64,000 bases of DNA from DRPN01 sp964599235 (GCA_964599235.1 CAZRDX010000046.1:79321-143320), one strand, 5' to 3'; positions 46,901 to 56,253 are shown, numbered from the stretch's first letter. A program made the numbers and translations. The notes: a model not told the origin generated them from the sequence alone.

Positions 46901-49093
46901 TCAGTTCCCCATCTCTGAGAAGAACTTGATCCGCATCAGCCGGATATCCTCCTCCGTATACTCATCCTCCCCGAGCTCCCGCAGGGCCGCCTCGACGGAT
47001 TCATCCTCCGCCTCCTCACGGAAATATTCGAACACCTCCTCCTGATGCTCCTTGTCCATCACCTGGTCGATGTAATAGTCGAGATTGAGCCTCGTCCCTG
47101 AATGCACGATCGATTCGATCTCGGTCAACAGTTCGTCCATCTCCAGATTCTTGGCACTGGCGATATCCTCAAGCGGGATCTTCCTGTCGATGCTCTGAAT
47201 GATGTACACCTTGAGACCCGATTTGTTGACGATCGACTTGACCACCATCTCGGCCGGACGGATGATCTCCTTTTCATCCACATACTTGCGGATCACCTCC
47301 ACGAACTCTTTCCCGTAGCGCATCGCCTTGCCCTGTCCCACACCGGTAATGTTCTTAAGCTCCTCAATGGAGACAGGATATTGTATGGCCATGTCCTCCA
47401 GCGAGGGATCCTGGAAGATCACGAAGGGGGGCAGGTTCTTCTTGCGGGCGATGTCGCGGCGCAGGTCTTTGAGGATGCTCAGCAGCTCGTCGTCCACCGC
47501 AGCGGTCTTGCCCGCAGCCGCAGCATTCTCTTCGTCGATGGCTTCGTAATCATGATCCTCCACCAGCATGAACGAATCCGGCTGCTCCAGATACCTCCTG
47601 CCCTTTTCCGTCACCTTCAGCAGGCCATAGTTCTCGATCTCTTTCTCAATGAGATGGGCCACCAGCATCTGCCGCAATACGGCACCCCAAAACTTGGTAT
47701 CCTTCTCTTTCCCGATACCGAAGACATCCAGATGATGATGACGGTACGATTTGACCGCGGAGGTGGCTTTGCCGCTGAGGATGCTGGCTACATGGTCGGC
47801 CTTGAACTTTTCGTTCACGGCCAGGATCACTTTCAAAGCCTTCAGCACGTAATCCCTGCCTTCAAACTGTTTTTTGGGGTGGATGCAGTTGTCACAGGCG
47901 CCGCAGTTCTCTTCCGTGTAGTCCTCGCCGAAATAGTTGAGCAGCATCTTCCGCCGGCATACGGCCGACTCGGCATAGGCGGTGGTCTCCAGCAGCAGCT
48001 GTTTGCCGATCTCCTGTTCCGCCACCGGCTTACCCTGCATGAACTTCTCCAGCTTCTGGATATCCTTGTAACTGTAGAAGGTGATACAGCGTCCTTCACC
48101 GCCGTCCCTCCCGGCACGTCCCGTCTCCTGATAATATCCCTCCAGGCTTTTGGGAATGTCATAATGGATCACGAAACGCACGTCCGGCTTGTCGATGCCC
48201 ATGCCAAAGGCGATGGTGGCCACGATCACGTCCACCTCCTCCATCAGGAACTTGTCCTGGTTGGCCGAACGGGTGGCCGAGTCCATCCCCGCATGGTAGG
48301 GCAACGCTTTGATGCCGTTCACCTGCAGCGTCTCGGCCAGCTCCTCCACCTTCTTGCGGCTCAGACAATAGATGATACCCGACTTGCCCGGGTTGGCCTT
48401 GATGAACTTGATAATCTCCTTCGTCGCATTCACCTTGGGCCGCACCTCGTAATAAAGGTTCGGACGGTTGAACGACGACTTGAACACATTGGCATGCAGG
48501 ATGCCTAGGTTCTTCAGGATGTCGTGCTGCACCTTCGGCGTGGCAGTGGCCGTCAGCGCGATCACCGGAGCCCTGCCGATCTTGTCAATGATCGGACGGA
48601 TGCGCCGGTATTCGGGCCGGAAATCATGCCCCCACTCCGAAATGCAGTGCGCCTCATCAACGGCATAAAAGGAAATGTTCACCTGCTTCAGGAACTCCAC
48701 ATTGTCCTCCTTCGTCAGCGACTCCGGCGCCACATAAAGCAACTTCGTCTTCTGGTCGAGCACATCCTGCTTCACCTGCTGGATCGCCGCCTTCGAAAGC
48801 GAGGAATTGAGGAAATGCGCGATGCCGTCCTCCGTGCTCACGAAGTTGCGCATCGCATCCACCTGGTTCTTCATCAAAGCGATCAACGGCGAGATCACGA
48901 TCGCCGTCCCCGGCAGGATCAGCGACGGCAGCTGATAACAAAGCGACTTGCCTCCGCCCGTCGGCATCAGCACGAACGTATCACGCCCGTCCAGCAGATT
49001 GCGGATGATCACCTCCTGGTTCCCCTTGAACGTGTCAAAACCAAAATACTTCTTCAGATATCCCTGCAACGAAATGTCTGCACGCACACTCAT
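46901..49093 (-). CDS. recQ: ATP-dependent DNA helicase RecQ
   Basis: 730 residues. Helicase motifs: PTGGGKSLCYQLP (motif I), DEAHCISEWGHDFRPEY (II and the aromatic-rich loop), IAFGMGIDKPDVRFVIH and QETGRAGRDG (V-VI). Zinc site with three Cys in ENCGACDNC; winged-helix RQC; HRDC domain (about 535-605); and a C-terminal HTH domain of about 100 residues followed by an acidic tail. It unwinds recombination and replication intermediates. Longer than E. coli RecQ (about 610) because of the last domain, which is usual in Bacteroidota. Confidence 0.95.
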   Translation of the reverse strand: MSVRADISLQGYLKKYFGFDTFKGNQEVIIRNLLDGRDTFVLMPTGGGKSLCYQLPSLILPGTAIVISPLIALMKNQVDAMRNFVSTEDGIAHFLNSSLSKAAIQQVKQDVLDQKTKLLYVAPESLTKEDNVEFLKQVNISFYAVDEAHCISEWGHDFRPEYRRIRPIIDKIGRAPVIALTATATPKVQHDILKNLGILHANVFKSSFNRPNLYYEVRPKVNATKEIIKFIKANPGKSGIIYCLSRKKVEELAETLQVNGIKALPYHAGMDSATRSANQDKFLMEEVDVIVATIAFGMGIDKPDVRFVIHYDIPKSLEGYYQETGRAGRDGGEGRCITFYSYKDIQKLEKFMQGKPVAEQEIGKQLLLETTAYAESAVCRRKMLLNYFGEDYTEENCGACDNCIHPKKQFEGRDYVLKALKVILAVNEKFKADHVASILSGKATSAVKSYRHHHLDVFGIGKEKDTKFWGAVLRQMLVAHLIEKEIENYGLLKVTEKGRRYLEQPDSFMLVEDHDYEAIDEENAAAAGKTAAVDDELLSILKDLRRDIARKKNLPPFVIFQDPSLEDMAIQYPVSIEELKNITGVGQGKAMRYGKEFVEVIRKYVDEKEIIRPAEMVVKSIVNKSGLKVYIIQSIDRKIPLEDIASAKNLEMDELLTEIESIVHSGTRLNLDYYIDQVMDKEHQEEVFEYFREEAEDESVEAALRELGEDEYTEEDIRLMRIKFFSEMGN

Positions 49094-49132
49094 TTTCCAC
49101 TCCCCCTACAATGTCCTTGTCTCAAAAAAGCT

Positions 49133-49140
49133 TGCAAAAA
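49133..49140 (-). promoter_or_regulatory. -7 box TATTTTTG before recQ
   Basis: Exact TAnnTTTG on the minus strand, 39 bp before the recQ ATG, in the AT-rich gap shared with divergent tatC. Confidence 0.45.
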
Positions 49141-49271
49141 TACGATTTTTTTCAGCTTTAAATCTTAAATATAGTAAGATAGTTTGAATTTTCAAACAAC
49201 CTCAAGGTATTTGTGATAAGTTTCTTTTCTTTGTAGCCAGGAACGTGCAAACCCTTTTTCATCCACGAAAG

Positions 49272-50426
49272 ATGGCCCGCAAACGCAAGAATCCCAATGA
49301 GATGTCCTTTCTGGAGCACCTGGAAGAGCTGCGCTGGCATCTTATCCGGGCCACACTGGCCGTCTTCGTCATGGCGGTGGTGGCTTTTATCTATCACAAC
49401 ATCATCTTTGACCGCATCATCCTGGCTCCCAAGGATCCTTCCTTTTTCACCAACCGCATGCTCTGCCGGTTGGGGGAGATGGTGCATATCCCCAAGCTCT
49501 GCATCAACAGCAAGCCCCTGGAGATCATCAACATCAACATGGCCGGCCAGTTCACCACCCACATCATGGTCTCCCTCCTGGCCGGGCTCATCGTGGCCAT
49601 CCCTTATGTCTTCTGGGAGTTCTGGCGTTTCATGCGCCCCGCCCTGTACGAGAAAGAAAGAAAGTACGCCCGCGGCGCCGTCTTCTACAGCTCGACCCTT
49701 TTCCTGCTGGGCGTCCTCTTCGGCTATTACATCATCGCACCTCTGTCGGTCAATTTCCTCGGCTCCTATTCCGTCAGCGAGGAGGTGATCAACCGCATCA
49801 ACCTGCGCTCCTACATCTCCACCGTCACCACCGTCACCCTGGCCGGCGGCCTCACCTTTGAGCTGCCCGTGATCGTCTATTTCCTCACCAGGATCGGACT
49901 GATCACCCCCGACTTCCTCCGCCGTTACCGCCGCCATGCCATCGTGGTGATCCTGCTGCTGGCAGCCATCATCACCCCGCCCGACGTCTTCAGTCAGATC
50001 CTGGTCTTCATCCCCCTGGTGATCCTTTACGAAGTAAGCATCTGGATCTCCGCACGCGTGATGAAACGCCAGGAAGCCACCTTCTCCGACGACGGGAACG
50101 ACAACGACGAACCTCCCAAAGAACCCGAGAACAAAGAGCCTGCTCCACCCCGCGACGGTAACGACCCGGCCGGAAAAAGCGAAGAACCGGACGAACCGGC
50201 TCCCGGCACCGCCGACGAAGAAGCTCAGGACATCCCCGACGACGACCCCTACCCTCCTTTCAGTGAAATGACCGGAGAAGGTTCACCGGAAGAGGAGACA
50301 AGCGAACCGACCGAGATGGTGGGAAGCGACGAAAGCCCACGCACCCCACCCCGGCCCGGCAACGACGAAAAAGAAGGAGAAGAAAAACATAACGAAGATC
50401 CTGAAAATAAGAAAGACCGGCCATGA
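49272..50426 (+). CDS. tatC: Sec-independent translocase protein TatC with long acidic tail
   Basis: 384 residues. The first 260 are a normal TatC with six membrane helices: MSFLEHLEELRWHLIRA (signal-binding N-terminus), PYVFWEFWRFMRPALYEKE, and TPPDVFSQILVFIPLVILYE in the last helix region. The remaining 120 residues are a low-complexity Asp/Glu/Pro/Asn tail on the cytoplasmic side, absent from most TatC proteins. An in-frame GTG at 49245 would add nine residues; the ATG at 49272 is preferred because MARKRK is typical before the first helix. Its TGA overlaps the ATG of the next gene. Confidence 0.93.
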   Translation: MARKRKNPNEMSFLEHLEELRWHLIRATLAVFVMAVVAFIYHNIIFDRIILAPKDPSFFTNRMLCRLGEMVHIPKLCINSKPLEIININMAGQFTTHIMVSLLAGLIVAIPYVFWEFWRFMRPALYEKERKYARGAVFYSSTLFLLGVLFGYYIIAPLSVNFLGSYSVSEEVINRINLRSYISTVTTVTLAGGLTFELPVIVYFLTRIGLITPDFLRRYRRHAIVVILLLAAIITPPDVFSQILVFIPLVILYEVSIWISARVMKRQEATFSDDGNDNDEPPKEPENKEPAPPRDGNDPAGKSEEPDEPAPGTADEEAQDIPDDDPYPPFSEMTGEGSPEEETSEPTEMVGSDESPRTPPRPGNDEKEGEEKHNEDPENKKDRP

Positions 50427-51154
50427 GACTCTGGACACAGGACCTGGTGAAAAAATACCGCAAGCGCACAGTGGTCGACCATGTCTCGATCTCCCTCGAG
50501 CAGGGAGAGATCGTCGGCCTCCTGGGCCCTAACGGCGCCGGTAAGACCACCACCTTCTACATGATCGTCGGACTGATACGCCCGCTCTCGGGCAAGATCT
50601 TCCTCGACGATCTGGAGATCACCAGCCTGCCCGTCTACAAACGTGCCCGCCTGGGCATCGGCTACCTCGCCCAGGAAGCCTCGGTGTTCCGCGGCCTCAG
50701 CGTCGAGGACAACATCCTCTCCGTGATGGAGATGTCTGACATGCCCAAAGAAGAACAACGGGAACGGCTCGAATCCCTCATCGAAGAATTCGGGCTCCAG
50801 AAGATTCGTAAAAACAAAGGCAACCAGCTCTCCGGCGGCGAAAGACGCCGTACCGAGATCGCCCGCGCCCTCGCCCTCAAACCCCGCTTCATCCTCCTCG
50901 ACGAACCCTTCGCCGGCGTCGACCCCATCGCCGTCGAGGATATCCAGGAGATCGTCGCACATCTCAAGGACAAGAACATCGGCATCCTCATCACCGACCA
51001 CAACGTCCACGAAACCCTCTCCATCACCGACAGAGCCTACCTCCTCTACGAAGGGACCATCATGAAAGCCGGCACGGCCGAAGAACTGGCCGAAGATGAA
51101 CACGTACGCCGCGTCTACCTCGGAAAGAACTTCGAACTGAGAAAAAACCCTTAA
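50423..51154 (+). CDS. lptB: LPS export ABC transporter ATP-binding protein LptB
   Basis: 243 residues. Walker A GPNGAGKTTTFYM (about 35-47), signature LSGGERRRTEIARAL, Walker B FILLDEPFAGVDPIAVEDI and the switch His in ITDHNVHETL. GVDPIAVEDIQ is characteristic of LptB. It powers transport of lipopolysaccharide to the outer membrane with LptF and LptG, which are not in the window. The ATG overlaps the tatC stop (ATGA). Confidence 0.94.
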   Translation: MRLWTQDLVKKYRKRTVVDHVSISLEQGEIVGLLGPNGAGKTTTFYMIVGLIRPLSGKIFLDDLEITSLPVYKRARLGIGYLAQEASVFRGLSVEDNILSVMEMSDMPKEEQRERLESLIEEFGLQKIRKNKGNQLSGGERRRTEIARALALKPRFILLDEPFAGVDPIAVEDIQEIVAHLKDKNIGILITDHNVHETLSITDRAYLLYEGTIMKAGTAEELAEDEHVRRVYLGKNFELRKNP

Positions 51155-51166
51155 AAACCCGATACC

Positions 51167-51559
51167 ATGGCCACACACAAAGATATCATACCCCCTCCCC
51201 CGATCCGGGAAAGGAAACCCTGGGGCATGGAGATGCAGACCTTCCTGGTCTTCCTTCATCTGAGCCAGCTGGGCGGACTGATCCTCCCCCTCGCAGGACT
51301 GATCCTTCCCCTGGTGATGTGGCTCACCAACCGGGAGGAGTTCCCGGAAGTGGACGCCCACGGAAAGATGGTGATGAACTGGATCATCAGCCTCATCATC
51401 TACACCATCGTGGGATCCCTTCTCACCCTGCTGTTCATAGGCATCCCGCTGCTCATCATCCTGGCACTCCTCGCCGTGATCTACCCCATCATCGGGGCGG
51501 TGAGGGCCAGCCGGGGAGAGCTGTGGACCTACCCCCTCACGATCCGCTTCATCAGCTGA
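51167..51559 (+). CDS. DUF4870 domain membrane protein
   Basis: 130 residues. A Pro-rich start (PPPPIRERK), then three hydrophobic segments (about 25-45, 65-90, 90-110) with the family pattern LSQLGGLILPLAGLILPLVMWLTNREE and YPIIGAVRASRGELWTYPL. Function unknown. It starts 12 bp behind lptB and may be cotranscribed; the plus-strand group ends here, facing the SMP-30-like gene. Confidence 0.85.
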   Translation: MATHKDIIPPPPIRERKPWGMEMQTFLVFLHLSQLGGLILPLAGLILPLVMWLTNREEFPEVDAHGKMVMNWIISLIIYTIVGSLLTLLFIGIPLLIILALLAVIYPIIGAVRASRGELWTYPLTIRFIS

Positions 51560-51571
51560 AAAAGGACATGC

Positions 51572-52480
51572 TCACTTCCTTTTGATGCGGTAAGCCGCCA
51601 CGCGGTTGTCCCGGAAAGTAGGCACCAGCAGGAGCGATCTGCCGGCCACCACATCGATGTCGGCAGCCTGCATCCCGGCAGGCGTGGTGTCGAGCCACAG
51701 CTCTTTTTGGCCCGTGGTGTCCACACGGTAGACATGCCCCCGCCAGTCGCTGATGAGATAGCCGCCGTGGCCGTCCGCCTCCAGACCGTCTATGCTCCCC
51801 GTATGGAGGATGTAGTCCCGTATCTCCCCGCTCACAGGGTCGATGCTGACGATACGGTCCTTCAGCCCCGCCAGCAACCTCCCCTTTTCGGCCAGCAGGC
51901 CGTTGGGACCGTTCAGACGGGGATCCTTCACCCACAGGGAGAACCTCCCGTTCTCCAGACGGTAAACGGCCGAAGCTCCCATATCAGAGACATAAACACG
52001 CCCTTCGGCATCCACGGCCACATCGTTCAGGAAGACCGCCTCCGACGCCTCATAACGCTTCACCACCTTCGCCGTAGGGATGTCGATCTCCACCAGAACG
52101 TTGATATCGGAAACATACAGCCGCTCCCCAAAGAACCCCAGTCCCTTGGGCGCATCCAACCCGGTCACCCATTCCCGTCGCCGCACCTTGCCCTCAGGCC
52201 CCAGCAGGGCGATGAAACCCTTCCCGTCGTGTGCGTCCGGGCGACCGTCGATGTTGGAGACATAAATCACATCACGCACGGTGTCATAAAGAACACTCTC
52301 CGGCACCCGCAGCACCGGCGCACTCATCCACATCTTCTCCAGCACCCTGGCATCGATGTATACCTTTTTCTCCTTGTCTCGTGCCGGCTGCCCCGCCTCA
52401 CGTGAGGCACTACCGCTCTGACCGCAGCCGTTGAACCACACCGCCAGGACCACCAGTCCCCATGCTGCACTCCTTTTCAT
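51572..52480 (-). CDS. SMP-30/gluconolactonase-like beta-propeller lipoprotein
   Basis: 302 residues. Lipoprotein signal with Cys at 19 (LAVWFNGCG). A six-bladed beta-propeller follows, with repeats such as VYVSDMGASAVYRLENG and the metal-site-like NGPNGLL and LNDVAVDAEGRVYVSD. SMP-30 relatives hydrolyse lactones with a divalent metal; whether this copy is an enzyme or a binding protein is open. Single gene, convergent with the lptB group. Confidence 0.83.
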   Translation of the reverse strand: MKRSAAWGLVVLAVWFNGCGQSGSASREAGQPARDKEKKVYIDARVLEKMWMSAPVLRVPESVLYDTVRDVIYVSNIDGRPDAHDGKGFIALLGPEGKVRRREWVTGLDAPKGLGFFGERLYVSDINVLVEIDIPTAKVVKRYEASEAVFLNDVAVDAEGRVYVSDMGASAVYRLENGRFSLWVKDPRLNGPNGLLAEKGRLLAGLKDRIVSIDPVSGEIRDYILHTGSIDGLEADGHGGYLISDWRGHVYRVDTTGQKELWLDTTPAGMQAADIDVVAGRSLLLVPTFRDNRVAAYRIKRK

Positions 52481-52599
52481 GACATTCCTTTTTTAAAACA
52501 GCAAGAATACCTCCCCAAGTTAAGAAAAATGCCCGTCCCTTCTTCCCTCTTTTCTTTCATCCTCACCTTCTTGAAGATGGGAGCCTCAGATTTTTTTTG

Positions 52600-52607
52600 T
52601 ATCTTTG
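52600..52607 (+). promoter_or_regulatory. -7 box TATCTTTG of tRNA-Leu
   Basis: Exact TAnnTTTG, ending 10 bp before the mature 5' end. The nearest TTG (52571) is 26 bp upstream, more than usual. Confidence 0.5.
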
Positions 52608-52617
52608 CGCCGCTTTT

Positions 52618-52699
52618 GCGGATGTGGCGGAATTGGTAGACGCGTCAGATTTAGGATCTGATGCCTTCGGGCGTGGGGGTTCGAGTCCCTTCATCCGCA
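52618..52699 (+). tRNA. tRNA-Leu (UAG)
   Basis: Acceptor GCGGATG with CATCCGC, anticodon stem TCAGA / TCTGA around loop TTTAGGA, so the anticodon is UAG and reads CUN Leu codons. A long variable arm (GCCTTCGGGC) marks a class II tRNA. CCA is not encoded. Confidence 0.95.
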
Positions 52700-52728
52700 C
52701 AACATCTGTTACAGCCGCAAGGAGCAGG

Positions 52729-52751
52729 AACCGCCGCCGAGCGGTTTTTTT
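52729..52751 (+). terminator. terminator behind tRNA-Leu
   Basis: AACCGC (52729-52734) with GCGGTT (52741-52746), loop CGCCGA, then a T run to 52751. It separates the tRNA from tig. Confidence 0.75.
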
Positions 52752-52772
52752 AACACGTATAATTTTTTGGAC

Positions 52773-54164
52773 ATGAACATCACTCAGGAAAAAACAGACG
52801 ATCTGAACCTGACCCTGGCCGTGGAGATCGGCCCCGAGGATTACGAAGAGCGCGTGACCAGGATCCTGCGCGACTACCGCAAGAAAGCCCGTCTCGACGG
52901 CTTCCGCCCCGGCCACGTGCCCCTGGGGCTCATCAAAAAAATGTACGGCACCCCCGTCCTCGTCGACGAGGTCAACAAGATCCTCAACGAAGCCGTCACC
53001 AACTATATCCGCGACAACAAACTCAACGTCCTGGGCGAACCCCTCCCCAACGAGGAAAAAAAGGATGAGTTCGACTGGAACAAGGACACCGTCTTCCGCT
53101 TCTACGTCGACCTGGGGCTGGCCCCCGATCCGGAGATCAACCTCTCCAAAAGGATCAAGGTGCCTTACTACAAGATCAGGATCGACGACGAGCTGCTGCA
53201 GGAAACCATCGACAACTACCTCGCCCAGCTGGGCAGCATGGTGAGCGTCGACGAGGTGGACGACGAGGACATGCTCGAAGGCACCCTCACCGAAGCCAAT
53301 GAACAGGGAGAACCCCTCCCCGACGGCCACCATGCCGAGAACGCCGTCATCAACATGCCGGCCGTGACCGACAAGAAAACCCGCAAGGAACTGCTCGGCA
53401 GAAAAAAAGGCGACAAAGTCATCGTCCCCCTCGAAAAGGTCATCCCCGACGAGGAAGAGAGAGCCAACACCCTCAAGATCAAAAAAGAAGAGCTGGCAGA
53501 TCTCAGCCCTTACTTCCTTTTCGAGATCCGCGACATCCGCCGCTTCCAGAAGGCTGAAGAGAACCAGGAGACCTACGACCGTCTCTTCGGCAAGGACGTG
53601 GTGAAAGACCACGACACCTTCGTCCAAAAAATACGCGAGTCGCTCGAATACCAGCTCGGCCTCGACAGCAACGCCAAATACCAGAAAGACGTCCGGAAAA
53701 AACTCCTCTCCCTCATCGAGGTGCCTCTCCCCAAAGATTTCCTCAAGCGCTGGCTCATCGCCACCAACAAGGAAAAATACACCCCCGAACAGATCGAGAA
53801 GGAGTTCGACCTCTTCCTCGAGGACCTGCGCTGGCAGATCATCCGCGACAAGATCGCAGCCTCGGCCAACATCCAGGTAACCCACGAAGAGATCAAGGAA
53901 TACGCCAAGGCCCTCACCCGCGAACAGTTCCGCCAGTACGGCCTGGGTAACCTGCCCGACGAACAGATCGAACAGTACGCCAACGAGATCCTCAAAAAAG
54001 AGGACGAATACAACCGCATCGTCTCATCCATCCTCAACAACAAAGTGTTCGACCACCTGAAGAGCGTCATCAAACTCGACGAAAAAGAAGTGTCGCGCGA
54101 CAAGTTCCGCAAGATCCTCGAAGAGGATGAGAAAAAAGACGAAAAAGAAAAAGAGAAAAAATAA
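52773..54164 (+). CDS. tig: trigger factor
   Basis: 463 residues. Ribosome-binding tail in the N-terminal domain (GFRPGHVPLGLIKKMYG, about 45-61), a degenerate PPIase region (about 150-240) and the long C-terminal helical chaperone domain. The last 20 residues are almost all Lys and Glu. Ribosome-bound chaperone for nascent chains. ATG 52773 is used; a TTG two codons upstream is in frame. clpP follows 32 bp behind. Confidence 0.94.
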   Translation: MNITQEKTDDLNLTLAVEIGPEDYEERVTRILRDYRKKARLDGFRPGHVPLGLIKKMYGTPVLVDEVNKILNEAVTNYIRDNKLNVLGEPLPNEEKKDEFDWNKDTVFRFYVDLGLAPDPEINLSKRIKVPYYKIRIDDELLQETIDNYLAQLGSMVSVDEVDDEDMLEGTLTEANEQGEPLPDGHHAENAVINMPAVTDKKTRKELLGRKKGDKVIVPLEKVIPDEEERANTLKIKKEELADLSPYFLFEIRDIRRFQKAEENQETYDRLFGKDVVKDHDTFVQKIRESLEYQLGLDSNAKYQKDVRKKLLSLIEVPLPKDFLKRWLIATNKEKYTPEQIEKEFDLFLEDLRWQIIRDKIAASANIQVTHEEIKEYAKALTREQFRQYGLGNLPDEQIEQYANEILKKEDEYNRIVSSILNNKVFDHLKSVIKLDEKEVSRDKFRKILEEDEKKDEKEKEKK

Positions 54165-54196
54165 CGCTATCTTGAGCGAACAAAAATATTACCACC

Positions 54197-54889
54197 ATGG
54201 ATGCAAAGAAAATGAACGACGATTTCCGCAAATACGCCACCAAACACCTGGGGATCAACTCCCTCACCCTGGATGAGTATGCCCGGGTCTACAACAACTA
54301 CATCTCGCCCACGATCATCGAGGAACGGCAGCTCAACGTCGCCTCGATGGATGTCTTCTCGAGGCTGATGATGGACCGCATCATCTTCGTCGGCCTGGCC
54401 ATCGACGATTATGTGGCCAACATTGTCGAGGCGCAGCTGCTCTATCTGGAATCGTCCGACCCCGGCAAGGACATCCAGATCTATCTGAACACGCCCGGCG
54501 GGTCGGTCTATGCCGGCCTGGGCATCTACGACACGATGCAGTACATCGGCTGCGATGTGGCCACCATCTGCACCGGCATGGCCGCCTCCATGGGCGCCAT
54601 CCTGCTGTGTGCCGGCACCAAAGGCAAACGCTCGGCACTGAAACACTCCCGCGTGATGATCCACCAGCCCATGGGCGGCGTCCAGGGCCCCGCCTCCGAC
54701 ATCGAGATCACCACCCGCGAAATCGTCAAACTGCGCCAGGAACTCTACGCCATCATCGCCGAACATACCGGCAACTCCATCAAGAAAGTGGCCAAAGACG
54801 CCGACCGCGACTTCTGGATGACCGCAGAAGAAGCCAAAAAATACGGCATGATCGACGAGATCCTCGTCCGGAACAACAACAAAAAATAA
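54197..54889 (+). CDS. clpP: ATP-dependent Clp protease proteolytic subunit
   Basis: 230 residues with catalytic Ser131 (GMAASMGA), His156 (HQPMGG) and Asp205. Forms the barrel that degrades proteins unfolded by ClpX. The N-terminal 30 residues (up to YARVYNNYISPTI) are longer than in E. coli, typical for Bacteroidota. Stands between tig and clpX, the common order. Confidence 0.95.
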   Translation: MDAKKMNDDFRKYATKHLGINSLTLDEYARVYNNYISPTIIEERQLNVASMDVFSRLMMDRIIFVGLAIDDYVANIVEAQLLYLESSDPGKDIQIYLNTPGGSVYAGLGIYDTMQYIGCDVATICTGMAASMGAILLCAGTKGKRSALKHSRVMIHQPMGGVQGPASDIEITTREIVKLRQELYAIIAEHTGNSIKKVAKDADRDFWMTAEEAKKYGMIDEILVRNNNKK

Positions 54890-54914
54890 TCCCGAACCAT
54901 CCACACCACCCTTT

Positions 54915-54950
54915 TCACCGGGAAGGGCCTCCTCCCCCGGTGATTATTTT
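54915..54950 (+). terminator. terminator between clpP and clpX
   Basis: TCACCGGG (54915-54922) with CCCGGTGA (54936-54943), 13-nt loop, followed by TTATTTT. clpX has a promoter box right behind it. Confidence 0.7.
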
Positions 54951-54951
54951 G

Positions 54952-54959
54952 TAACTTTG
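54952..54959 (+). promoter_or_regulatory. -7 box TAACTTTG touching the clpX start
   Basis: Exact TAnnTTTG, only 2 bp before the ATG at 54962. The transcript would start at or inside that ATG, giving a leaderless mRNA or use of the in-frame ATG at 54983. Confidence 0.45.
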
Positions 54960-54961
54960 CT

Positions 54962-56197
54962 ATGAAACAAAACACAGGTCCCATGGAACGCTGTTCTTTT
55001 TGCGGACGCGAAAAGAAAGACACCAACCTCCTCATCTCGGGGATCAACGGATACATCTGCGACCACTGCATCGAACAGGCTTACAGCATCCTCCAAGAGG
55101 AGATGAAAGGTCGCAGCGACTTCAACCTCCACGACATCCAGCTTCTCAAACCCACCGAGATCAAGAAGTTCCTCGACCAGTACGTCATCGGCCAGGAAGA
55201 GGCCAAGAAATACCTCTCGGTGGCCGTCTACAACCATTACAAACGACTGCTGCAGCCGGCCGACGACGACGACATCGAGATCGAGAAATCCAACATCCTC
55301 CTGGTGGGCGAGACGGGCACGGGCAAGACCCTTCTGGCCCGCACCATCGCCAAGATGCTGCATGTGCCCTTCACCATCGTCGACGCTACGGTGCTCACCG
55401 AAGCCGGCTATGTGGGCGAGGACATCGAAAGCATCCTCACCCGTCTGCTGCAGGCGGCCGACTACGACGTCAAGGCTGCCGAAAAAGGCATCGTCTTCAT
55501 CGACGAGATCGACAAGATCGCCCGCAAAGGCGACAACCCCTCCATCACGCGCGACGTCTCGGGCGAAGGGGTCCAGCAGGGCCTCCTCAAGCTCCTCGAA
55601 GGGTCGGTGGTCAACGTGCCACCCCAGGGCGGACGCAAACACCCCGAACAGAAAATGATCCCCGTCGACACCAAGAACATCCTCTTCATCTGCGGCGGGG
55701 CCTTCGACGGCATCGAGAAGAAGATCGCCCAACGCCTCAACACCCAGGTGGTGGGCTTCGGCGCCTCCAAACAACGCGAACAGATCGACAAGGAAAACCT
55801 CCTGCAATACATCGCACCGCAAGACCTCAAGGCCTACGGCCTCATCCCCGAGATCATCGGCCGCCTGCCGGTGCTCACCTACCTCCACCCCCTCGACCGC
55901 GACGCCCTGCGCCGCATCCTCACCGAACCCAAAAACGCCATCATCAAACAATACATCAAACTCTTCAAGATGGACGGCATCGAACTGTCGTTCGACAAAG
56001 AGGTGCTCGACTACATCGTCGACAAAGCCATCGAATTCAAACTCGGCGCACGCGGCCTGCGATCCATCTGCGAGACCATCATGACCGACGCCATGTACCA
56101 CGTGCCAGGAACAAACAAGAAAAAACTTACCATCACCCTCAAATACGCCAAAGAAAAACTCGAAGGGGTCAACCTCAGAAAACTGAAAGTGGCCTGA
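54962..56197 (+). CDS. clpX: ATP-dependent Clp protease ATP-binding subunit ClpX
   Basis: 411 residues. N-terminal zinc domain with C11, C14 (CSFCG) and a second Cys pair in YICDHCIEQAY; Walker A GETGTGKT; Walker B IVFIDEIDKIA; the substrate-gripping RKH loop (GGRKHPEQ); and the ClpP-binding IGF-like loop, here in TQVVGFGAS. Unfolds substrates and feeds ClpP. If the promoter box at 54952 is used, translation may begin at the ATG at 54983, which still keeps both zinc-binding Cys pairs. Confidence 0.95.
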   Translation: MKQNTGPMERCSFCGREKKDTNLLISGINGYICDHCIEQAYSILQEEMKGRSDFNLHDIQLLKPTEIKKFLDQYVIGQEEAKKYLSVAVYNHYKRLLQPADDDDIEIEKSNILLVGETGTGKTLLARTIAKMLHVPFTIVDATVLTEAGYVGEDIESILTRLLQAADYDVKAAEKGIVFIDEIDKIARKGDNPSITRDVSGEGVQQGLLKLLEGSVVNVPPQGGRKHPEQKMIPVDTKNILFICGGAFDGIEKKIAQRLNTQVVGFGASKQREQIDKENLLQYIAPQDLKAYGLIPEIIGRLPVLTYLHPLDRDALRRILTEPKNAIIKQYIKLFKMDGIELSFDKEVLDYIVDKAIEFKLGARGLRSICETIMTDAMYHVPGTNKKKLTITLKYAKEKLEGVNLRKLKVA

Positions 56198-56199
56198 CA

Positions 56200-56231
56200 T
56201 TGCAGCTTAAAAAAAATTTTCCTTACTTTAC
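56200..56231 (+). promoter_or_regulatory. promoter of the trp operon
   Basis: TTG (56200-56202), 21 bp, TACTTTAC (56224-56231), matching TAnnTTTG at six of eight positions. Start about 56237, shortly before the leader peptide. No separate TrpR-like operator was recognised. Confidence 0.45.
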
Positions 56232-56253
56232 CGCCGCAAAAGGGTTGCAACAG

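Noticed and set aside
52563..53885. 440-codon minus-strand frame over tRNA-Leu and the start of tig
   Set aside because: Antisense of tig; its GLEPPRPKASDPKSD part is the complement of the tRNA, a known annotation artefact.
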